A stretch of 64,000 nt of DNA, from positions 1,612,001 to 1,676,000 of the forward strand of contig NZ_VFNV01000001.1 of the NCBI RefSeq assembly GCF_006715765.1, written 5' to 3'. This document shows, piece by piece, positions 61,531-64,000 of this stretch. The position numbers were made by a program, and so were the translations under genes. The notes beneath the pieces are model-generated. The model did not search any database. It saw nothing but the letters and a program-made list of their open reading frames with translations, and was not told where the DNA came from. The stretch comes from Rarobacter incanus (GTDB lineage Bacteria > Actinomycetota > Actinomycetes > Actinomycetales > Cellulomonadaceae). Position 1 is the first letter of the stretch. Each line of letters begins with the position of its first letter.

Positions 61531-62907
61531 CTACCGGGCGGAGCGGCTCGAAAGCGTCACAACGAATTTAGGGGACGAGGCCACCAGGGTCGTCGGCCCC
61601 ACGCGCGCCCGCAGGGCGGACGCGTACCGCAGGTGCCGATTGGCGACCACCACCAGGCGGCCGCCGGGGGCGAGTATGCGGCCCGCGGAGGCGAACATGG
61701 CGTGAGCGCCGCTGGTATCGATGCCCGCACCCTGGTGGAACGGCGGATTGCACACGATGAGGTCCACGCTGGCAGCGCGGATGCCCGCGGCCGCGTCCGC
61801 CCACCAAGTCGCGATGCCCGGTTCGGGGGCGGTGGCGCAGGCCTGCTGGCCGGACGCGTTCGGCGCATCGTGCGGGCGGCACGCGATTCCCGCGGCCAGC
61901 GCGGTGCGCCCGGCGGAGGCGACCGCCAGCGCGGAGTCATCCGTAGCAATGACGGTGGCCCCGGGGCAGCGCGAAGCGATCCACGCGGCCAAGATCCCGG
62001 TCCCGCAGCCCAGGTCCACCGCCGTGCGCGGGGGCGGACCCTGGTCCAAGACGGCGGGCAGGGCCGCCAGCAATGCGCGCGTGCCGATGTCCACGCGGGT
62101 GCCGGCAAAGACCCCTGGCAGGGCTACGACATCCAGGTCGAGGCCGAGCTCTGGCTCCGAAACTCGAAGGGACGAGGCGGGATCGTATGCGGGCGTGGGC
62201 GTGGGGAGACGGGGAACTCGTCCCACCAAACCACGTGCCTTATGGGCGCCGCGCGTTGCGTGCACGTCTTCCAGGTGGCGTTCGAGCACCTGGTTCATCG
62301 AGCGGTGCAGATGCTTGACCCGCTGCACCCAGACCACCTGGGCGCCCGGAGCCGCGTTGGCGGCAGCGATCCGGCTGAAGTAGGAAAGGCGGTCCAGCGC
62401 CTTGGGGGCTGCGCCGAGCACGAGGTTGGCGCCGGCCATGGCCGCGGCGAGCGAGGCGGTGGGATCGGGCACGGGCAATGGCGCGCCCGGTGGCGGGGCG
62501 GGGGCGGTGCCCGGTGGCGGGGCGGGGGCGGTGCCCGGTGGCAGCGGGCGCGCGGTCGCTGCCCCAGGGGCGGCCTCGTCAGCGGCGAAAGCGCGGGCAT
62601 ACGCACTCGCGCACTGCGCGGCGACGCGATCACGCGCCGAACGCGAGTCGTTCCACGTGGTGACGGCCGCGCCCGTCGCGACGGCGTGGGCCACCAGCGC
62701 GCCGTCATCGTCATCGATAATGCAGATGCGCGGGCGGGTCGGGTCGTCGCGCCAGGCGTCAAGGAGCCACTGGTCGATGAGTTCCGCGGCGAGGCGCGAT
62801 GCCCCCGCCGGCGGCGGCCCGCTCGTTGCCAGCGCGGTCGGCGGGACGCCTTGTGCGCCGAGCGGGGTGTGTGCCCACGGGGGCACCGGGGGGCCGGATG
62901 AGGTCAT
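61531..62907 (-). CDS. RsmC/RlmG-type class I methyltransferase
   Basis: SAM-dependent methyltransferase of 458 residues with the duplicated layout of RsmC/RlmG rRNA guanine-N2 methyltransferases. The N-terminal half is degenerate; the C-terminal half has the SAM motif AVDLGCGTGILAAWIASRCP and the catalytic NPPFHQG (VDLIVCNPPFHQGAGID), then RLVVVANRHLRYASALR. A Pro-rich linker (PPGTAPAPPP twice) from a 24-bp DNA repeat lies in the N-terminal half. Target (16S G1207 or 23S G1835) cannot be decided. I chose ATG 62907 (MTSSGPPVPPWAH). Confidence 0.87.
   Translation of the reverse strand: MTSSGPPVPPWAHTPLGAQGVPPTALATSGPPPAGASRLAAELIDQWLLDAWRDDPTRPRICIIDDDDGALVAHAVATGAAVTTWNDSRSARDRVAAQCASAYARAFAADEAAPGAATARPLPPGTAPAPPPGTAPAPPPGAPLPVPDPTASLAAAMAGANLVLGAAPKALDRLSYFSRIAAANAAPGAQVVWVQRVKHLHRSMNQVLERHLEDVHATRGAHKARGLVGRVPRLPTPTPAYDPASSLRVSEPELGLDLDVVALPGVFAGTRVDIGTRALLAALPAVLDQGPPPRTAVDLGCGTGILAAWIASRCPGATVIATDDSALAVASAGRTALAAGIACRPHDAPNASGQQACATAPEPGIATWWADAAAGIRAASVDLIVCNPPFHQGAGIDTSGAHAMFASAGRILAPGGRLVVVANRHLRYASALRARVGPTTLVASSPKFVVTLSSRSAR
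62482..62546. repeat. 24-bp coding repeat (Pro-rich linker)
   Basis: Two full copies and a partial copy of GTGCCCGGTGGCGGGGCGGG-type sequence within the methyltransferase gene, encoding PGTAPAPP repeats in a linker between its halves. Confidence 0.8.
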
Positions 62908-63104
62908 CAATCCAGTGTGCCGCAATGGTGAGCGTGTTACTAATGGTGAATGTGTGGTGAAAATGACCACGAAAACGCCTAAAACGTGCGGATGCCAAGG
63001 CATGTTTGCGTTGGATAACGTATCGTGGTGGACGCAATGCGGCCGCGCCGCAAACCAAGTCATGCCGGGCACGCGTACAGATGCGGGCCCAAGAAGGGAT
63101 TCTT

Positions 63105-63386
63105 ATGTCGCTCAACCGTTCGGACGTTGTTTCCGCGATTGCTGGCAAGTCGGGTCTGACCAAGGCTCAGGCCGATGAGGCGCTTTCGGCGCTGCAAGAA
63201 GTTCTGCTCGAGTCTGTCGCGAGCGGCGAGGGCGTCAAGCTCACCGGCTTGCTGGCGGTCGAGCGCGTCGAGCGCGCCGCTCGCACCGGCCGCAACCCGC
63301 GCACGGGCGAAGAAATCGCCATCCCCGCCGGGTTCGGCGTCAAGCTCACCGCGGGCAGCCTGCTGAAGAAGGCCGCTTCCAAGTGA
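63105..63386 (+). CDS. hup: DNA-binding protein HU
   Basis: Small nucleoid protein of 93 residues that bends DNA. MSLNRSDVVSAIAGKSGLTK, then QADEALSALQEVLLESVASG, and the DNA-binding arm ARTGRNPRTGEEIAIPAGFG. No C-terminal Lys/Ala tail such as mycobacterial HupB has. ATG 63105 has AGAAGGG upstream. Followed by a strong terminator. Confidence 0.95.
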   Translation: MSLNRSDVVSAIAGKSGLTKAQADEALSALQEVLLESVASGEGVKLTGLLAVERVERAARTGRNPRTGEEIAIPAGFGVKLTAGSLLKKAASK

Positions 63387-63425
63387 CCCGATGAGGTTTA
63401 GCGCCTGACCGCAAGGTCGAGGCAG

Positions 63426-63460
63426 GGGCCCGAGTCAGCTGATCGCTGGCGCGGGCCCCG
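63426..63460 (+). terminator. Terminator after hup
   Basis: Stem GGGGCCCG / CGGGCCCC with a 19-base loop followed by GTTTCGTTGT, 40 bp after the hup stop. Confidence 0.75.
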
Positions 63461-63505
63461 TTTCGTTGTAGGGGCCAGGCAGCGGCCCCGCGCGGGCCGC
63501 GAGGC

Positions 63506-64000
63506 CTAAACCAGGTTCGTGCGCTGGAGGCGCTGCATCGCGAGCCATCCGAAAGGGATCCGTCCCCAATACGTCACGACCCGGAACAGCACCACGATCG
63601 AGGTCGCAATCGGTGCGGCGACCCCGGCCGTCGTGGTCAACCCGGTGATCAGGGCGAATTCGACGGCCCCGACGCCCCCGGGGGTGGGGACCGCGGCGCC
63701 GATGGTGTTGCCGATGAGGTAGACGACGGTGACGTCCAGCAGGGAGACGGACTGGCCGAATGCGCGCAGGGACGCGTCGAAAGCGAGCACAAACCCGAAG
63801 GTCATCAGCAGGTTGCCGACCAGCGCGATAGCGACGCGGTGCGGTTGCATCAGCACCTCGCTCAGGCGCGGCCAGATTTTGCGCGCCAACGGAACCGTCT
63901 TCGCCGCCGCCCATTTGCGCACCCGCGGCACCAGCAAGAGCACGACGACCGCCAGCACCACCCCGACGACCGCCGCGACCACGGTCGTGGAGGGAAGCGC
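63506..64000 (-). CDS. Flippase-like (lysylphosphatidylglycerol synthase TM) membrane protein, N-terminus outside window
   Basis: The last 164 codons of a polytopic membrane protein; the frame is open to the right edge. Four or five membrane segments (VVAAVVGVVLAVVVLLLVP; VAIALVGNLLMTFGFVLAF; DVTVVYLIGNTIGAAVPTPG). The sequence GNTIGAAVPTPGGVGAVEFAL and FRVVTYWGRIPFGWLA match the C-terminal half of the UPF0104/MprF-type flippase domain family. A lipid or lipid-linked saccharide may be moved; unknown. Confidence 0.82.
   Translation of the reverse strand, partial: ALPSTTVVAAVVGVVLAVVVLLLVPRVRKWAAAKTVPLARKIWPRLSEVLMQPHRVAIALVGNLLMTFGFVLAFDASLRAFGQSVSLLDVTVVYLIGNTIGAAVPTPGGVGAVEFALITGLTTTAGVAAPIATSIVVLFRVVTYWGRIPFGWLAMQRLQRTNLV

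Noticed and set aside
1-64000. tRNA, rRNA, insertion sequences or prophage
   Set aside because: No cloverleaf-like, rRNA-like, transposase or integrase sequence was noticed; a tRNA scan would be needed to exclude small RNA genes fully.

Overview
The window is GC-rich actinobacterial chromosome. Two things point to the order Micrococcales: the ponA–rpsF–ssb–rpsR–rplI–dnaB gene order, and a cysteine-free ribosomal protein S18 in that operon. The same block lies near oriC in many actinobacteria. No rRNA, tRNA, CRISPR array, prophage or insertion sequence was recognised. I cannot name a species. The mannosidase cluster would fit a yeast-associated or yeast-lytic soil actinobacterium (Cellulosimicrobium- or Rarobacter-like), which is an inference.

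Layout. 1–9.1 kb: a PadR regulator with a perfect operator-like palindrome, a class A penicillin-binding protein with a PASTA domain, the S6/SSB/S18/L9 operon ending in a strong terminator, YnfA, a MATE exporter and the DnaB helicase. 9.1–13 kb: DsbA/FrnE-like oxidoreductase, Gfo/Idh dehydrogenase, and a divergent LysR regulator and DMT exporter. 13–19.3 kb: a complete fructose PTS module, with ptsI divergent from fruR–fruK–fruA–ptsH. 19.5–22.7 kb: a tryptophan attenuator with a leader peptide in front of a fused, PhzE-like anthranilate synthase, followed two bases later by a secreted GH6 glucanase. 22.7–27.7 kb: two amino acid permeases, a CNNM/CorC-type membrane protein and a DedA-like protein.

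27.7–53.3 kb is the centrepiece: four very large secreted GH92 alpha-mannosidases, one secreted non-catalytic protein and a LacI-family repressor. The five secreted proteins share a module with a conserved Asp-Trp, glycine/aspartate linkers and a strongly cationic C-terminal domain. I found a 14-bp palindrome, consensus TGACAACGTTGTCA, in front of each of the four transcription units, beside recognisable promoter elements, so the cluster is probably one LacI regulon. One of the four enzymes has Gln where the others have the presumed catalytic-acid Glu. To my knowledge this is the signature of the GH92 enzyme that cleaves mannose-1-phospho-6-mannose, which suggests a system able to strip both neutral and phosphorylated fungal mannan. 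The last two GH92 genes share 583 bp at their 3' ends that differ at one base, run past the stop codon through the terminator, and have unusual codon use.

53.3–64 kb is ordinary accessory and housekeeping sequence: CorA, PEP carboxylase, a MalY/PatB-type PLP enzyme, a P-loop protein, a self-operator TetR coupled to an unknown protein, a HAD hydrolase, an RsmC/RlmG-type methyltransferase, HU, and a flippase-like membrane protein cut by the window edge. GC-rich tandem repeats, each with its own unit, fill several 3' spacers.
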